A stretch of DNA of 64,000 nucleotides from Austwickia sp. (GCA_016699675.1 CP064985.1:2604001-2668000); one strand, 5' to 3'; shown: positions 50,375-61,949, counted from the stretch's first letter. The notes: generated by a model from the sequence alone, not told the origin. Made by a program: numbers and translations.

Positions 50375-53313
50375 GGATCCACCGCCTGCGGCTGCGCAAC
50401 GTGAAGGGCGTCGAGGACCGCGAGGTCGTCTTCCCCGATCGGGGCGTCATCGTCCTGGAGGGACCCAACGAGGTCGGCAAGACCACGATGCTCGAGGCCC
50501 TGGACGTGCTGCTGGAAGAGAAGGACAGCAGCCGCAAGCGCCATGTCGTCGCGCTGCGGCCGGTGGGCCAGGACGTTCCGACGGCCATCGAGGCCGAGCT
50601 GTCGTCGGGTCCTTATCGCTTCCGCTACCGCAAGCAGTGGTTCCGGCAGCCCGCCACCGAGCTGCACGTCACCTCGCCCCGGGTGGAGCAGCTCTCCGGC
50701 GTGGCCGCCCACGACCGCGTGGCCGCGATCATCGCCGAGACCACCGACGTGGCGCTGTGGCGCGCCCTGCGCCTCATGCAGGCCACCGCGCTGGGGCAGG
50801 TGGAACTGTGCGGCAGCACCGCCCTGTCAACGGCCCTGGACGCGGCGGCCCAGGCGCTGCTCGCGGCGGACGAGGCGGCCCATGATCAGGGCGCCGACCA
50901 CGACGGCCTGGGGAACGGCGAGGCAGCCGACGAGTCATCCGACGAGCCGCTCGACAGGTCGGGCGGCGGATCGGCCGGCGGATCGGCCGGCGGCTCGGCC
51001 GCTGGGTGGGGCCGCGGGGGCGCTGGGCGTCCGTCGGCGCTCGACCGGTCATCCGGCGGGTGTGCGGACGAGGGCGGTGGTGCGGCCGGCGGTGATGCCG
51101 CTGCCGACAGCTTGGTGGCCGCGGCGGAGGCCGAGCTGGCGCGTTACTACACGGCGGGCCGGGGCCAGCCCACCGGGGAGTTCCGGGCGGCGCTTGACGC
51201 GGTCGACGCCGCCACGGCGGCGGAGCGGGCGGCGGCCGGCACGGTCGCCGAGGTCGAGGCGGACGTCGCCCGGCACGATGAACTCGTCGTCGAGGCCCGT
51301 CAGGTCACCCGCGCCCACGAGGCGGCCGTGGCCGACGCGGCCGCCCTGGCGGACCGCTGGAGTGCGATCGGGGCCCTCGAACAGCAGCACGCCGACGCCC
51401 GGCGTGACGCGGCGACTGCGGACCGGGAGGCCGAGCGGGCCCGGGAGCGGCACGCGGAGCGGGCGCGCCTGGTCGCCGACATCGAGCAGCGCGCGGAATC
51501 GGTGCGCGTCCACGAGCAGGGCGTGGCGCTCCTGGTGGAGACGCTGGGTCCGGACGAGGCCGCCCTCGCCGAGGCGGTGACCGCCCAGGCCGAGGCCGCC
51601 GCTCGCCTGGATGGGCACGCCGTCCGGGTCCGCCGGGCGGAACTGAGCGAGCAGGTTGCCCGGTCGGCCGCCGAGGCCGCCGCGCTGGCGGATCGCCTGG
51701 CCCGGGCGGAGTCGGTCGACCGCGAGCGACGGGAGGTCGCCGCCGAGCTCGCCGGGACCGCGATCGATGAGCGCACGGTGCGGCGGGCGGAACGTGCCCT
51801 CGCCGCCCTCGATCTGGCCCGGTCCGACCACGAGGCGGACAGCGCGCGGGTGAGCGTGGCGGCACTCGATCGGGACCAAACGATCCTGATCGACGGCACC
51901 GAGGTGGTTCTGGCCGCGGGGCAGGAGTGCGAACGGACGCTGGCCAGGGAACTGGAGATCGTCCTCCCGGGCCGGCTGGCGCTGCGCTGGCATCCGGAGT
52001 CGGCCGCGGCGGCGCGGGCTGCGGCGGTCTCGGCCGCGGAGGAGGAATTCGCCGCGGCTCTGGCGGCCGCAGGCGTGTCCGACCTGGAGGCGGCCCGCGA
52101 CCGACTCGATCACCAGCGCGCGCTGACGGACCGACTGGCCCGCGCGACGGACCGCCTCGCCGACGTCCTCGCCGGGGCCACCCTCGACCGGCTGCGCGAC
52201 GACCTCGCCGCGGCCCAGGCCCAACGGGCCCGGGACGAGGAGGCGTTGACGGCTCTGGACGGGCTCGAACCACGCGCTCGGGACCAGGAGGCGCCCCCGG
52301 ACGCCGCTGCAGGCGCCGCACCCGAGGCCGCGCCGGATCTGGCCGACCTGCGCCGTCGTGCCGAGGCGGCGGCCGGGGAGGTTGCGGGGCACGCAGCGCG
52401 GGTAGAGGCCCTGCGCACCGCCGTCGCCGAGACCCGGATGACGCAGGCACGGGCCGAGTCCCTGCTATCGGCCGCTCGCCGGGAACTGACCGGTGCGCAG
52501 GACCGGCTCGCCCGGCTGCGTGAGACGGACGACGACGCCAGCCTCGCCGCGCTCCTGGCCGACGCGGAGGACGCGCGACTCGGCGCCCGCCACCGTCTCG
52601 CCGCCGCGACCGCGGCCCTGGACGGCATCGACGTCGAGGAGACCCGCCTACGGGCGCAGGCCGGTGCGGAGGCCGTGCGCGCCTCGGCCGAGCGGGTGGG
52701 CGCACTCCGCGACCAGCGCCTGGCGATCGAGGCGCGGCTGGAGCACAGCGGGCGGCAAGGTCGGTACGACGCGCTCGAGGCCGCGCGCGGCAACCTGGAA
52801 CATGCCGAGCGCAAGCTCGCGTCCGTGCGGCGGCGTGCCGAGGCGGCCCGGCTGCTGCACGACACGCTGCAGTCCCATCGGGCGGCCACCAAGCGCCGCT
52901 ACGTCGCCCCGTTCGCCGCGGCGATTCAGCGCCTCGGCAAGGTCGTCTACGGGCCGAGCCTGGACGTCGAGGTGAGCGAGTCCCTCGCCATCGAGGCCCG
53001 CGTCCTCGACGGTGACCGCATCGGCTACGACGCCCTGTCGACCGGCGCCAAGGAGCAGCTGGCGATCCTGACGCGGCTCGCCGTCGCCACCCTCGTCGAC
53101 GCCCAGCAGGGGGTGCCGGTCGTCATCGACGATGCGCTGGGCTACAGCGACCCGGGCCGGCTGCGGCGCATGACCGCGGCCTTCTCGCTCGTCGGCGCCG
53201 ATGCTCAGGTCATCCTGCTGACGTGCACGCCCGGACGGTACGACGGAATCGTGGGCGCCCACGTCATCCGGCTGGATGCCCTAACCGCGCCCCCGGTCCG
53301 CGCGGCGGGCTGA
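50371..53313 (+). CDS. SbcC/Rad50-like (YhaN-type) ATPase with coiled coil
   Basis: 980 residues. Walker A GPNEVGKTT is at about 30-38, the ABC signature LSTGAKEQLAIL and Walker B VPVVIDDALGYSD near the C-terminus, so both halves of an SMC-type head are present. The middle is a long Ala/Glu/Arg-rich coiled coil (about 270-830). A Gly/Ser-rich insert (GGGSAGGSAGGSAAG) at about 190-245 is unusual. No CxxC zinc hook is visible, so this fits YhaN better than SbcC. With the upstream nuclease it should form an ATP-dependent end-processing complex. Confidence 0.87.
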   Translation: MRIHRLRLRNVKGVEDREVVFPDRGVIVLEGPNEVGKTTMLEALDVLLEEKDSSRKRHVVALRPVGQDVPTAIEAELSSGPYRFRYRKQWFRQPATELHVTSPRVEQLSGVAAHDRVAAIIAETTDVALWRALRLMQATALGQVELCGSTALSTALDAAAQALLAADEAAHDQGADHDGLGNGEAADESSDEPLDRSGGGSAGGSAGGSAAGWGRGGAGRPSALDRSSGGCADEGGGAAGGDAAADSLVAAAEAELARYYTAGRGQPTGEFRAALDAVDAATAAERAAAGTVAEVEADVARHDELVVEARQVTRAHEAAVADAAALADRWSAIGALEQQHADARRDAATADREAERARERHAERARLVADIEQRAESVRVHEQGVALLVETLGPDEAALAEAVTAQAEAAARLDGHAVRVRRAELSEQVARSAAEAAALADRLARAESVDRERREVAAELAGTAIDERTVRRAERALAALDLARSDHEADSARVSVAALDRDQTILIDGTEVVLAAGQECERTLARELEIVLPGRLALRWHPESAAAARAAAVSAAEEEFAAALAAAGVSDLEAARDRLDHQRALTDRLARATDRLADVLAGATLDRLRDDLAAAQAQRARDEEALTALDGLEPRARDQEAPPDAAAGAAPEAAPDLADLRRRAEAAAGEVAGHAARVEALRTAVAETRMTQARAESLLSAARRELTGAQDRLARLRETDDDASLAALLADAEDARLGARHRLAAATAALDGIDVEETRLRAQAGAEAVRASAERVGALRDQRLAIEARLEHSGRQGRYDALEAARGNLEHAERKLASVRRRAEAARLLHDTLQSHRAATKRRYVAPFAAAIQRLGKVVYGPSLDVEVSESLAIEARVLDGDRIGYDALSTGAKEQLAILTRLAVATLVDAQQGVPVVIDDALGYSDPGRLRRMTAAFSLVGADAQVILLTCTPGRYDGIVGAHVIRLDALTAPPVRAAG

Positions 53314-53331
53314 CCCGGGTTGACCGAAGAA

Positions 53332-53439
53332 GTGACCACGCACGATCCTCCGTGGTCACAACCGCAACCATGGTGATGGTTTGTGGTCAGAGCTGGCGCT
53401 CCGTGGTGATGGGACACGCAAAACCGCAACCATGGTGAT
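53332..53439. repeat. Inverted repeat followed by two 18-bp direct repeats
   Basis: GTGACCACG (53332-53340) and its complement (53351-53359) form a 9-bp hairpin just after the SbcC-like stop. The 18-mer AACCGCAACCATGGTGAT then occurs twice, at 53360-53377 and 53422-53439. It may be a terminator plus a small repeat or regulator site; the region (53314-53485) has no gene. Confidence 0.65.
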
Positions 53440-53485
53440 AATTCCTGGCCCAACCGGGCGTGGCGCGGTAAGCAGACCCGCCGGC

Positions 53486-55141
53486 TCAGGCCGATGCGCG
53501 GGACGGGGTTCGATCCGCCGGGAGCAGGCCATTCAGTTGGCGACGCATGATCTTGCCCGCGTCCGAGCGCGGCACCCCGTCAACGAAAGCCACCCCGACG
53601 AGGTGCTTGTAGTCGGCGGTCCGGTCGGCGACGTACCGCAGCAGCCCCTCCTCGCTCGGTCCCGGACCGGCGCTCACGTTCCGCACCACCAGCGCGAAGG
53701 GCCGCTCGTCGCTGTCGTCCTCGACGATCACGCCGGTCACGGCGGCGTCGGCGACGCCCGGGTACTCCCGCAGCAGCGCCTCTAGCTCGGCCGGCGGCAC
53801 CTGGAACCCGCGGTTCTTCAAGACCTCCTTGAGCCGGTCCACCACGCGCACGCAGCCTCGGTCGTCGACCGTGACCAGGTCGCCGGTGTGCACCCACCCG
53901 TCGGGGTCGAGCACCTGGGCCGTGGCCTCGGGCCTCGCCAGGTAACCGGTCATGGCGTTCGGCCCCCGTACCAGCAGCTCGCCCCGGGCGCTCGTCCCGC
54001 CCGGCGGCGGGGCCGCGACGTCGTCGCGCGTCTCCGGGTCCACGACGCGGAAGTCGATGCCGGGCAGGGCTGTGCCCACCGACTCGACCGGCATGTTGGC
54101 CCCGGGCCGCTTCATGTGGGTGACGGGGGACATCTCGGAGAGCCCGTACCCCTGCAACAGCTCCACCCCGAGCCGGTCGCACACCGCGCGCGCGATCGCC
54201 GGGTTGAGCGCCGCGGCCCCGGAGACGATGACCCGCAGGTGCGTGAGCCGGGACGGATCGACGCACGGATGGGTGCCGAGCATCGTCGCGATCGGGGGGA
54301 CGATGAACGCCAGCGTGATCCGCTCCTCGGCCAGCAGGGTGAGGGCCTTGCTCGGACTGAACCGGCGCATCGTGATGACCGTCTCGCCCCGGACCAGGCT
54401 CCCGAGCAGCCCCGTCGTGAGGGCGTAGACGTGGCTGAACGGCAGCAGCGCGAGGGTCCGCTGACCCCGCCGGAGGCTGAGCGCCGTCGAGAACTGCAGC
54501 GTGTTGGCCACCATCGCCCGATGCGACAGGATCACGGGCTTCGGCACCCCGGTCGTCCCGGAGGAGAACGGCAGGCACGCCGGGTGCGTGGCCGGGTCGA
54601 TGTCCACGTCGAGTCGCATGTCGGGATGGGCGAGCAGATCCTCGTACGTCGTACCAGGCGGGCACGTCGTCGCGGCGTCCCCGCCCGGCCCGTCCGCCCC
54701 GCCCACCACGACGAATCGGTCCGCATCGAGGCAGAGGTCCGCCGCGGCGGGCGCGCTCACCGCCAACAGGTCGGCGTGCGTGACCAGCATCCCCGCGCCG
54801 GCGGTCAGCATCTGGGTGCGGGCCTCGTCGAGGGTCTGCCCGGCCGGGATCAGGGTCGTCGTGGCGCCGCAGGCGCTGACCGCGAGCAACACCACGGGGA
54901 ACTCGACGCTGTTCGGCAGGTGCAGGCCCACCACGTCGCCGGGTCCGATGCCGAGGTCCGCCAGTGCGGCCGCCACGCGGCTGACCTGTCCGGCCAGCTC
55001 GCCGTACCGCAGCTCCTGCCCCGAATCCCCGTCCCGCACCGCGACGCGGGCAGCGTCGACCCGGGCCACGGCGTCGAGGACACACTGGTCCAGCCGTTGC
55101 TGGGGGACGTCGATGTCGGGGTCCTGGCTGCGATATTCCAA
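53486..55141 (-). CDS. 4-coumarate:CoA ligase-like acyl-CoA synthetase
   Basis: 551 residues from TTG at 55141 (GGTGGAGGG precedes it). ANL motifs: LPFSSGTTGVPKPVILSH (about 193-210), a 4CL-type P-loop; QGYGLSEMSPVTHM; GWVHTGDLVTVDDRGC; VDRLKEVLKNRGFQVPPAELE; and RSDAGKIMRRQL with the catalytic Lys. It should activate an aryl or fatty acid to its CoA ester. The context gives no clue to the acid. The gene is convergent with the SbcCD-like operon. Confidence 0.92.
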   Translation of the reverse strand: MEYRSQDPDIDVPQQRLDQCVLDAVARVDAARVAVRDGDSGQELRYGELAGQVSRVAAALADLGIGPGDVVGLHLPNSVEFPVVLLAVSACGATTTLIPAGQTLDEARTQMLTAGAGMLVTHADLLAVSAPAAADLCLDADRFVVVGGADGPGGDAATTCPPGTTYEDLLAHPDMRLDVDIDPATHPACLPFSSGTTGVPKPVILSHRAMVANTLQFSTALSLRRGQRTLALLPFSHVYALTTGLLGSLVRGETVITMRRFSPSKALTLLAEERITLAFIVPPIATMLGTHPCVDPSRLTHLRVIVSGAAALNPAIARAVCDRLGVELLQGYGLSEMSPVTHMKRPGANMPVESVGTALPGIDFRVVDPETRDDVAAPPPGGTSARGELLVRGPNAMTGYLARPEATAQVLDPDGWVHTGDLVTVDDRGCVRVVDRLKEVLKNRGFQVPPAELEALLREYPGVADAAVTGVIVEDDSDERPFALVVRNVSAGPGPSEEGLLRYVADRTADYKHLVGVAFVDGVPRSDAGKIMRRQLNGLLPADRTPSRASA

Positions 55142-55250
55142 CGCGACCCTCCACCTGTGCGGTCGTTCAACTCCATGGTAAGCGTCTTAACGCGCAGGTC
55201 CGCACAGGCCCCCGGGCTGGACGTATCCATGTCGTGAGCGACCGTCCCGA

Positions 55251-56537
55251 TCAATGCAGCCGCTCGCCGGCGCGCCACACCGCCCAGGTCAACGGCATCC
55301 CCGGCCGGTACGCGAGGTGCGTCGCCGACGGCGCGTCCAGCACGTGCAGGTCCGCCCGCGCGCCGACGCGCACCATCCCGACCGGCGCCGCCCGGCCGTC
55401 GCGATGGGTGGCGTCGCCGTGGAAACCGCCCTCGGGGGAGCCGCCGGCGTCGGGGCTGGCGTGGGAGTCCGGGTCGCGGCGCAGGGCGCGGGCTCCGCCG
55501 TACGTCGCAGCGCGGACCGCCTCGGCCACGGTGAGCCGCATCTGCAACACCGCGGTGGCGACGCAGAAGTTCATCGAGCTGGTGTAGCTCGTGCCGGGGT
55601 TGCAGTTGCTCGCGATCGCGACCGTGGCGCCGGCGTCCAGCAGGTCCCGCGCGGGGGCCAGCGGCGCCCGGGTGGACAGGTCGCAGGCGGGTAGGACGGT
55701 GGCCACCACCTCAGAACTGGCCAGGGCGTCGACGTCGGCGCTGCTCACGTGGTTCACGTGGTCGACGCTGGCCGCGCCCATCTCCACCGCGAGCCCCACC
55801 CCGCCGGAGTGCCCGAGCTGGTTGCCGTGCACCCGCAGCCCGAGCCCGGCGTCCCGGGCCGCCGTCAGCACGCGGCGCGACTCCGCGACGTCGAAGGCGC
55901 CCTCCTCGCAGAAGACGTCAGCCCAGCCCACCAGGTCTTTGACGGACTGCAGCATCGGCCCGCAGACGAGGTCGACGTACGCCGTCCGGTCGTGCCCCGG
56001 CGTGCCCCCGGCGTACTCGCTCGGCACCAGGTGCGCCCCGAGGAAGGTGACCTCATCGACGTACTCCGCCGCCAGCCGCGCCGCCCGATTCTCCTCCGCC
56101 AGCGAGAGCCCGTAGCCGGTCTTGGTCTCCAGGTACGTCGTGCCGCCGCGCACGGCCTCGCGCACCCGGCTCGCCAGCAAGGCCCGCAGCTCGTCGTCGC
56201 TCGCCGCCCGGGTGGCCGCGGTGGTGACGCCGATGCCGCCGGCGGCGTAGCTCTGCCCGGCCATCCGGGCCGCGAACTCGCTCGCCCGGTCCCCGGCGAA
56301 GACCAGGTGCGAGTGCGAATCCACCCAGCCGGGCAGCGCAGCCCGGCCGCCGACCTCGCAGGGGGTGTCCGCCGCCGGCGCCGCGGCCGCGGGGCCGACC
56401 CAGGCGAACCGGCCGTCCTCGATCACGACGGCCGCGTCGGCGAGCACTCCGCAGCCGTACCCGAGCGCCGGGTCCTCCGACACCTGTGGGTCGACGCTCC
56501 ACAGCTCGCCGATCCCGGTGATGAGTTCGCTGCTCAT
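55251..56537 (-). CDS. hutI: Imidazolonepropionase
   Basis: 428 residues, the usual length. An amidohydrolase barrel with DSHSHLVFAGDRASEFAARM (first metal His pair), GGIGVTTAATRAAS and SGYGL-like KTGYGLSLAEENRAAR, the catalytic EEGAFDV and HGNQLGHSGGVGLAVEMGA region with its His, and ASNCNPGTSYTSSMN near the end. It opens 4-imidazolone-5-propionate to N-formimino-glutamate, the third step of histidine breakdown. Its ATG lies one base past the hutU stop, so the two are translated together. Confidence 0.95.
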   Translation of the reverse strand: MSSELITGIGELWSVDPQVSEDPALGYGCGVLADAAVVIEDGRFAWVGPAAAAPAADTPCEVGGRAALPGWVDSHSHLVFAGDRASEFAARMAGQSYAAGGIGVTTAATRAASDDELRALLASRVREAVRGGTTYLETKTGYGLSLAEENRAARLAAEYVDEVTFLGAHLVPSEYAGGTPGHDRTAYVDLVCGPMLQSVKDLVGWADVFCEEGAFDVAESRRVLTAARDAGLGLRVHGNQLGHSGGVGLAVEMGAASVDHVNHVSSADVDALASSEVVATVLPACDLSTRAPLAPARDLLDAGATVAIASNCNPGTSYTSSMNFCVATAVLQMRLTVAEAVRAATYGGARALRRDPDSHASPDAGGSPEGGFHGDATHRDGRAAPVGMVRVGARADLHVLDAPSATHLAYRPGMPLTWAVWRAGERLH

Positions 56538-56538
56538 C

Positions 56539-58251
<1,713 letters not shown>

Positions 58252-58341
58252 GGGTGCTCCTGACGTGGGGCGGATGGACGTGCTGCAAACCCATGCAAGC
58301 GCGTCCGGTCCCCTTTGCGCCACGGCTGCGGCGGCGCGCGT

Positions 58342-58357
58342 GTCTCGGATCGGAGAC
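58342..58357. promoter_or_regulatory. Palindrome in the hutU-hutG divergent promoter, candidate operator
   Basis: GTCTC-GGATCG-GAGAC is palindromic at 14 of 16 positions and sits in the 159-bp gap between the divergent hutU and hutG genes. A shared regulator could bind here, but no regulator gene is in the window. The only support is symmetry and position. Confidence 0.35.
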
Positions 58358-58410
58358 GGTACGTCGGGAGCGGCGGGCCGCCGGGCCCCGACCGGGGGAG
58401 GATGTGGCCC

Positions 58411-59469
58411 ATGGAGCCCTCCCGGTGGATGCCGACCCCCGACGGCGTATGGTCCGGCCGCGTCGACGGAGACGGTCCCGAGCACGCGCGGTGGCACCAG
58501 GTCGTGACCGCAATCCGGCCCGCGGGCCCGACGGGCGGGGCACCCGGGGCGGACCGGGCGGCGGGCAACGACCCGGCCAGCGACGTGGCCGCCGACCCGG
58601 CCGGCATCCCCGCCGGCGACGTGGCCTTGCTCGGGTTCGCCTCCGACGAGGGCGTCCGCCGCAATCACGGCCGTCCCGGTGCGGCGCTGGCGCCGGACGC
58701 GATCCGGCGGGCGCTGGCCCCCCTGGCGCTGCACCGCACGGGCGCGCGGCAGGGCACCGCCGCGCTGCACGACGCCGGAACCGTGGTGGTGGCCGGCGAC
58801 GACCTGGAGGGTGCCCAGTCGGCGCTGGGCGACGCCGTCGCGGGGCTCCTCGACACGCACCGGCTGGTCGTGGTGCTGGGTGGCGGCCACGAGACGGCGT
58901 ACGGCTCCTTCGTCGGCCGCCGCCGCTCCGCCCGGGGCCGCGCCGCGCACACCGGGGTGATCAATCTCGACGCCCACTTCGACCTCCGCGACGCCCCCCG
59001 CGCCTCGTCGGGCACCCCGTTCCTGCAGATGGCCCGCGACGACGCGGCCGCCGGGCGCGCCTTCGACTACACGGTGCTCGGCATCGCCGCGCCGTCGAAC
59101 ACCTGCGCCCTGTTCGAGACGGCGGACGCCCTCGACGCGACGTACCTGCTCGATCGCGACTGCCAGCCGCACCGCCTCGACTCGGTCCTGCAGGTGGTGG
59201 ACGCGTGCGTCGCGGACGCGGAGCTGGTCCACCTGTCGATCGACATGGACGTGCTGCCGGCGGCGGTGGCGCCGGGGGTAAGCGCGCCCGCGGCGTACGG
59301 CGTACCGATGGAGACCCTGCTCGCCGTCGGCGAGCACGTCGCGGCGAGCGGCAAGCTCGCCGTGCTGGACGTGGTGGAGGTGGCGCCGCCGTACGACGTG
59401 GACGGCCGCACCGCCCGCGCCGCCGCCCGGCTGATCAGTTCGATCGTTGAGGCGCTGCAGGGGCACTGA
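58411..59469 (+). CDS. hutG: Formimidoylglutamase (HutG), arginase/agmatinase family
   Basis: 352 residues; ATG at 58411 has GGGGAGG upstream at good spacing. The two-manganese ureohydrolase motifs are complete: LGGGHETAYGSF, INLDAHFDLRDA and LSIDMDVLPAAVAPG, each with the metal-binding Asp/His residues. The N-terminal 90 residues are longer and more Pro/Ala-rich than in most family members. It splits formiminoglutamate to glutamate and formamide. Being beside hutU and hutI, a formimidoylglutamase role is preferred over arginase. Confidence 0.92.
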   Translation: MEPSRWMPTPDGVWSGRVDGDGPEHARWHQVVTAIRPAGPTGGAPGADRAAGNDPASDVAADPAGIPAGDVALLGFASDEGVRRNHGRPGAALAPDAIRRALAPLALHRTGARQGTAALHDAGTVVVAGDDLEGAQSALGDAVAGLLDTHRLVVVLGGGHETAYGSFVGRRRSARGRAAHTGVINLDAHFDLRDAPRASSGTPFLQMARDDAAAGRAFDYTVLGIAAPSNTCALFETADALDATYLLDRDCQPHRLDSVLQVVDACVADAELVHLSIDMDVLPAAVAPGVSAPAAYGVPMETLLAVGEHVAASGKLAVLDVVEVAPPYDVDGRTARAAARLISSIVEALQGH

Positions 59470-60178
59470 CCGGCGCGGAGGCATTCGGCGGGGGAGCCGT
59501 CGCCGGCCCCGACGGGTCGGCGGGGGCACCGGACCCGGCCGAGTCCGTCGGGGACGTCGTCCTCGGCGGGCTGGGCTCCGGACCCGACGTGCCCGCGCCG
59601 TCGGTCGGCGTGGACGTCGGCCCCTCTGTCGACGTCGCGCGCGGGGCGGACGTCGACGACGGTGTCGCGCCGGGAGCCGTCGGGGAGTGCGTGGCGGGCT
59701 CGGGGCTGACGACCCGGCCCACGCTGGTGCCCGACTGCTCGGTGGCCGAGACCGGATGCCCGAGGCCGAGCTCCAGGGCGGTGATCGCCACGACGGCCAG
59801 GAGGAAGGCGGCGCCCGCGGCGCCGACCCACCAGCCGCGCCGGCCCGGGAACCGCGGGTTGCGTGAGGGCGCCTCGGAGCCGAGGCCCGCCGCGGACGAC
59901 CCCCGCGGGGACCATGAGCCGAGCCGTCGTACCTGGGCGTGGGTCCGCTTCGCGAAGCTGGTGTAGTAGGCCGCGCCGATCGTGGACACGATCGAGGCCA
60001 CCGCCGCCCCGATGAGCGTGCCCGCGACGCCGAGCCGGGAGGCCACGAGGGCGGCGCTCACAGCGGCGCCTGCGCTGCCGATCACCTGGGCCGACGACGG
60101 GCGAACCCGCTCGGCCTCCTCCTCGGCGATCTCCTTGGCGTCTTGCTCGGCGGTCGAGCCGGTCCGGGTGGTGCTCAT
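59435..60178 (-). CDS. Membrane protein with Pro/Ser/Thr-rich outer tail
   Basis: 247 residues from ATG at 60178 (MSTTRTGSTAEQDAKEIAEE). A predicted amphipathic or TM segment (IGSAGAAVSAALVASRLG, TLIGAAVASIVSTIGAAYY) at about 33-75, a basic cytoplasmic linker and a second TM (VGAAGAAFLLAVVAITALEL) are followed by a tail of about 100 Pro/Ser/Thr/Ala residues, probably outside the cell and possibly glycosylated. No known domain. Its last 35 bases overlap hutG's end on the other strand. Confidence 0.75.
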   Translation of the reverse strand: MSTTRTGSTAEQDAKEIAEEEAERVRPSSAQVIGSAGAAVSAALVASRLGVAGTLIGAAVASIVSTIGAAYYTSFAKRTHAQVRRLGSWSPRGSSAAGLGSEAPSRNPRFPGRRGWWVGAAGAAFLLAVVAITALELGLGHPVSATEQSGTSVGRVVSPEPATHSPTAPGATPSSTSAPRATSTEGPTSTPTDGAGTSGPEPSPPRTTSPTDSAGSGAPADPSGPATAPPPNASAPVSAPAAPQRSN

Positions 60179-60509
60179 GGTGCTCTGAGGTTCCTTCGGT
60201 CGGGTCGCCCGGTCATGCTCCGGTGCGGGACTTCGGTTGCGGTCACAGCAATGGCCGTCCCGCGCAGTGCCTGGGATCGCTGCACCTTCGCGGACGGCCG
60301 GTGACTCTACCGTAGCCGGGCCGCCTGGACGGAGCCTGGGCGCCCTCGGCCCGTCCCCGCCGCATCGAACGGTGCTCGGCGCGCGGGATCGTCCGGTGCG
60401 CAGCGGGGCACAACTCGGCCGGTTCGGCCCGGTTCTCGTGCGGGCGCGCCGGGCGTCGCCGTACAGTACAGCGCGCGCACGCACCCCGCGTCCCGCCCCA
60501 GGAGGAGCC
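60179..60509. other. 331-bp divergent region, no gene seen
   Basis: Lies between the membrane-protein start and the permease start. It contains GC-rich sequence with only a weak TACAGTACAG direct repeat near 60463. The final GGAGGAG (60501-60507) is the permease ribosome site. No clear promoter, hairpin or operator. Confidence 0.5.
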
Positions 60510-61949
60510 ATGACGGCAGCACCCACGCGCGTCGAGCGCCGCAGCATCGACGTGATCCCGGCCGCCGAGCGACACGGCAGCCCCGGCAGCCAGTTCACCC
60601 TGTGGTTCGGGGCGAACATGCAGATCACGGCCCTGGTCGATGGCGCGCTCGCCGTCGTCTTCGGGGCGGACGCCCTGTGGGCGATCATCGGCCTGACCCT
60701 GGGGAACATCCTCGGCGGGGTCGTGATGGCGCTGCACTCGGCGCAGGGGCCACGGCTGGGGCTCCCGCAGATGATCTCGAGCCGGGCCCAGTTCGGCGTC
60801 GTCGGCGCGATCGTGCCGCTGGTGCTGGTCGTCCTGATGTACCTCGGCTTCGCCTCGACCGGCACCGTCCTGTCCGGCCAGGCCATCAACAAGATGTTCG
60901 GGATCACCACGCCGGCCGTGGGCATTGTCGTGTTCGGGGCACTGACGGCGCTGGTGGCGATCGTGGGGTACCGGTGGATCCACGCCCTCGGCCGGGTCGC
61001 CACCGTGACCGGGATCCTGGGCTGGCTCTGGCTCGCGGTCAAGCTCGTCACGACGTACGACGTAGGCTCCTTCTTCGCCAAGCCGCACTTCGACCTGGTG
61101 ACATTCCTCCTCGCGGTCTCGCTCGGGGCGGGCTGGCAGCTGACCTACGGGCCGTACGTCGCGGACTACTCCCGCTACCTGCCCGCGGAGACGCCCGGCT
61201 CGACCACCTTCTGGGCGACGTTCGCCGGCAGCGTGCTCGGCTCGTCGTGGTCCATGGCGCTCGGCGCGCTGATCGCCTCGATCCCGAAGTCCGGCTTCCT
61301 GAAAAACCAGGTCGGCTTCCTCGGCGAGCTGTCCGGCGGGGGAGCGGTCGCGATCGTGCTCTACCTCGTCATCGTCATCGGCAAGCTGACGGTCAACACG
61401 CTGAACGCGTACGGCGGCTCGATGACCATGCTCACCACGACCTCGGCGTTCCAGAAGTCGGCGACCGTCCCGCCGGTGTGGCGGGCCGTCTGGATCTGCG
61501 TGTTCATCGCGGCGTCCGTGCTGGTCGCGCTGCTGGCCTCGGCGGACTTCCTCAACAACTTCAAGAACTTCGTGCTCGTGCTGCTGATGGTGTTCACACC
61601 GTGGAGCGCCATCAACCTGGTCGACTACTACCTGATCAGCCGGGAGCGGGTGGACATCCCGGCGCTGTACGACGCGCGCGGGCGGTACGGCGCGTGGAAC
61701 TGGCCGGCCCTGGCGATCTACGTGCTGGGCGTGGTCGCGCAGATCCCGTTCCTCGCCCAGACCATGTACACGGGCCCGCTCACCAAGGCCCTCGGCGGCA
61801 CCGACATCTCGTGGATCGTCGGGCTGGTGTTGACGGCCGCGGTGTATTACCCGGTGGCCAAGCGCACCCAGCGTCCGCCCGAGTCGATGATCTACCCGGC
61901 CGACACGGGGCTGGCCGAGACGACCCACGACGCGGTGGCGGCACGGTGA
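60510..61949 (+). CDS. NCS1-family purine/cytosine permease
   Basis: 479 residues from ATG at 60510, behind GGAGGAG. Twelve hydrophobic segments; the NCS1 landmarks are FTLWFGANMQITALVDGAL (TM1 substrate site), GPRLGLPQMISSRAQFG (TM2-3), GYRWIHALGRVATVTG, YGPYVADYSRYLP (TM6-8 motif with Asp and Tyr) and INLVDYYLISRERVDI near the end. It imports a nucleobase or related compound (cytosine, purine, allantoin or hydantoin) with H+ or Na+. The gene is single. The salvage genes elsewhere in the window make a nucleobase likely. Confidence 0.93.
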   Translation: MTAAPTRVERRSIDVIPAAERHGSPGSQFTLWFGANMQITALVDGALAVVFGADALWAIIGLTLGNILGGVVMALHSAQGPRLGLPQMISSRAQFGVVGAIVPLVLVVLMYLGFASTGTVLSGQAINKMFGITTPAVGIVVFGALTALVAIVGYRWIHALGRVATVTGILGWLWLAVKLVTTYDVGSFFAKPHFDLVTFLLAVSLGAGWQLTYGPYVADYSRYLPAETPGSTTFWATFAGSVLGSSWSMALGALIASIPKSGFLKNQVGFLGELSGGGAVAIVLYLVIVIGKLTVNTLNAYGGSMTMLTTTSAFQKSATVPPVWRAVWICVFIAASVLVALLASADFLNNFKNFVLVLLMVFTPWSAINLVDYYLISRERVDIPALYDARGRYGAWNWPALAIYVLGVVAQIPFLAQTMYTGPLTKALGGTDISWIVGLVLTAAVYYPVAKRTQRPPESMIYPADTGLAETTHDAVAAR

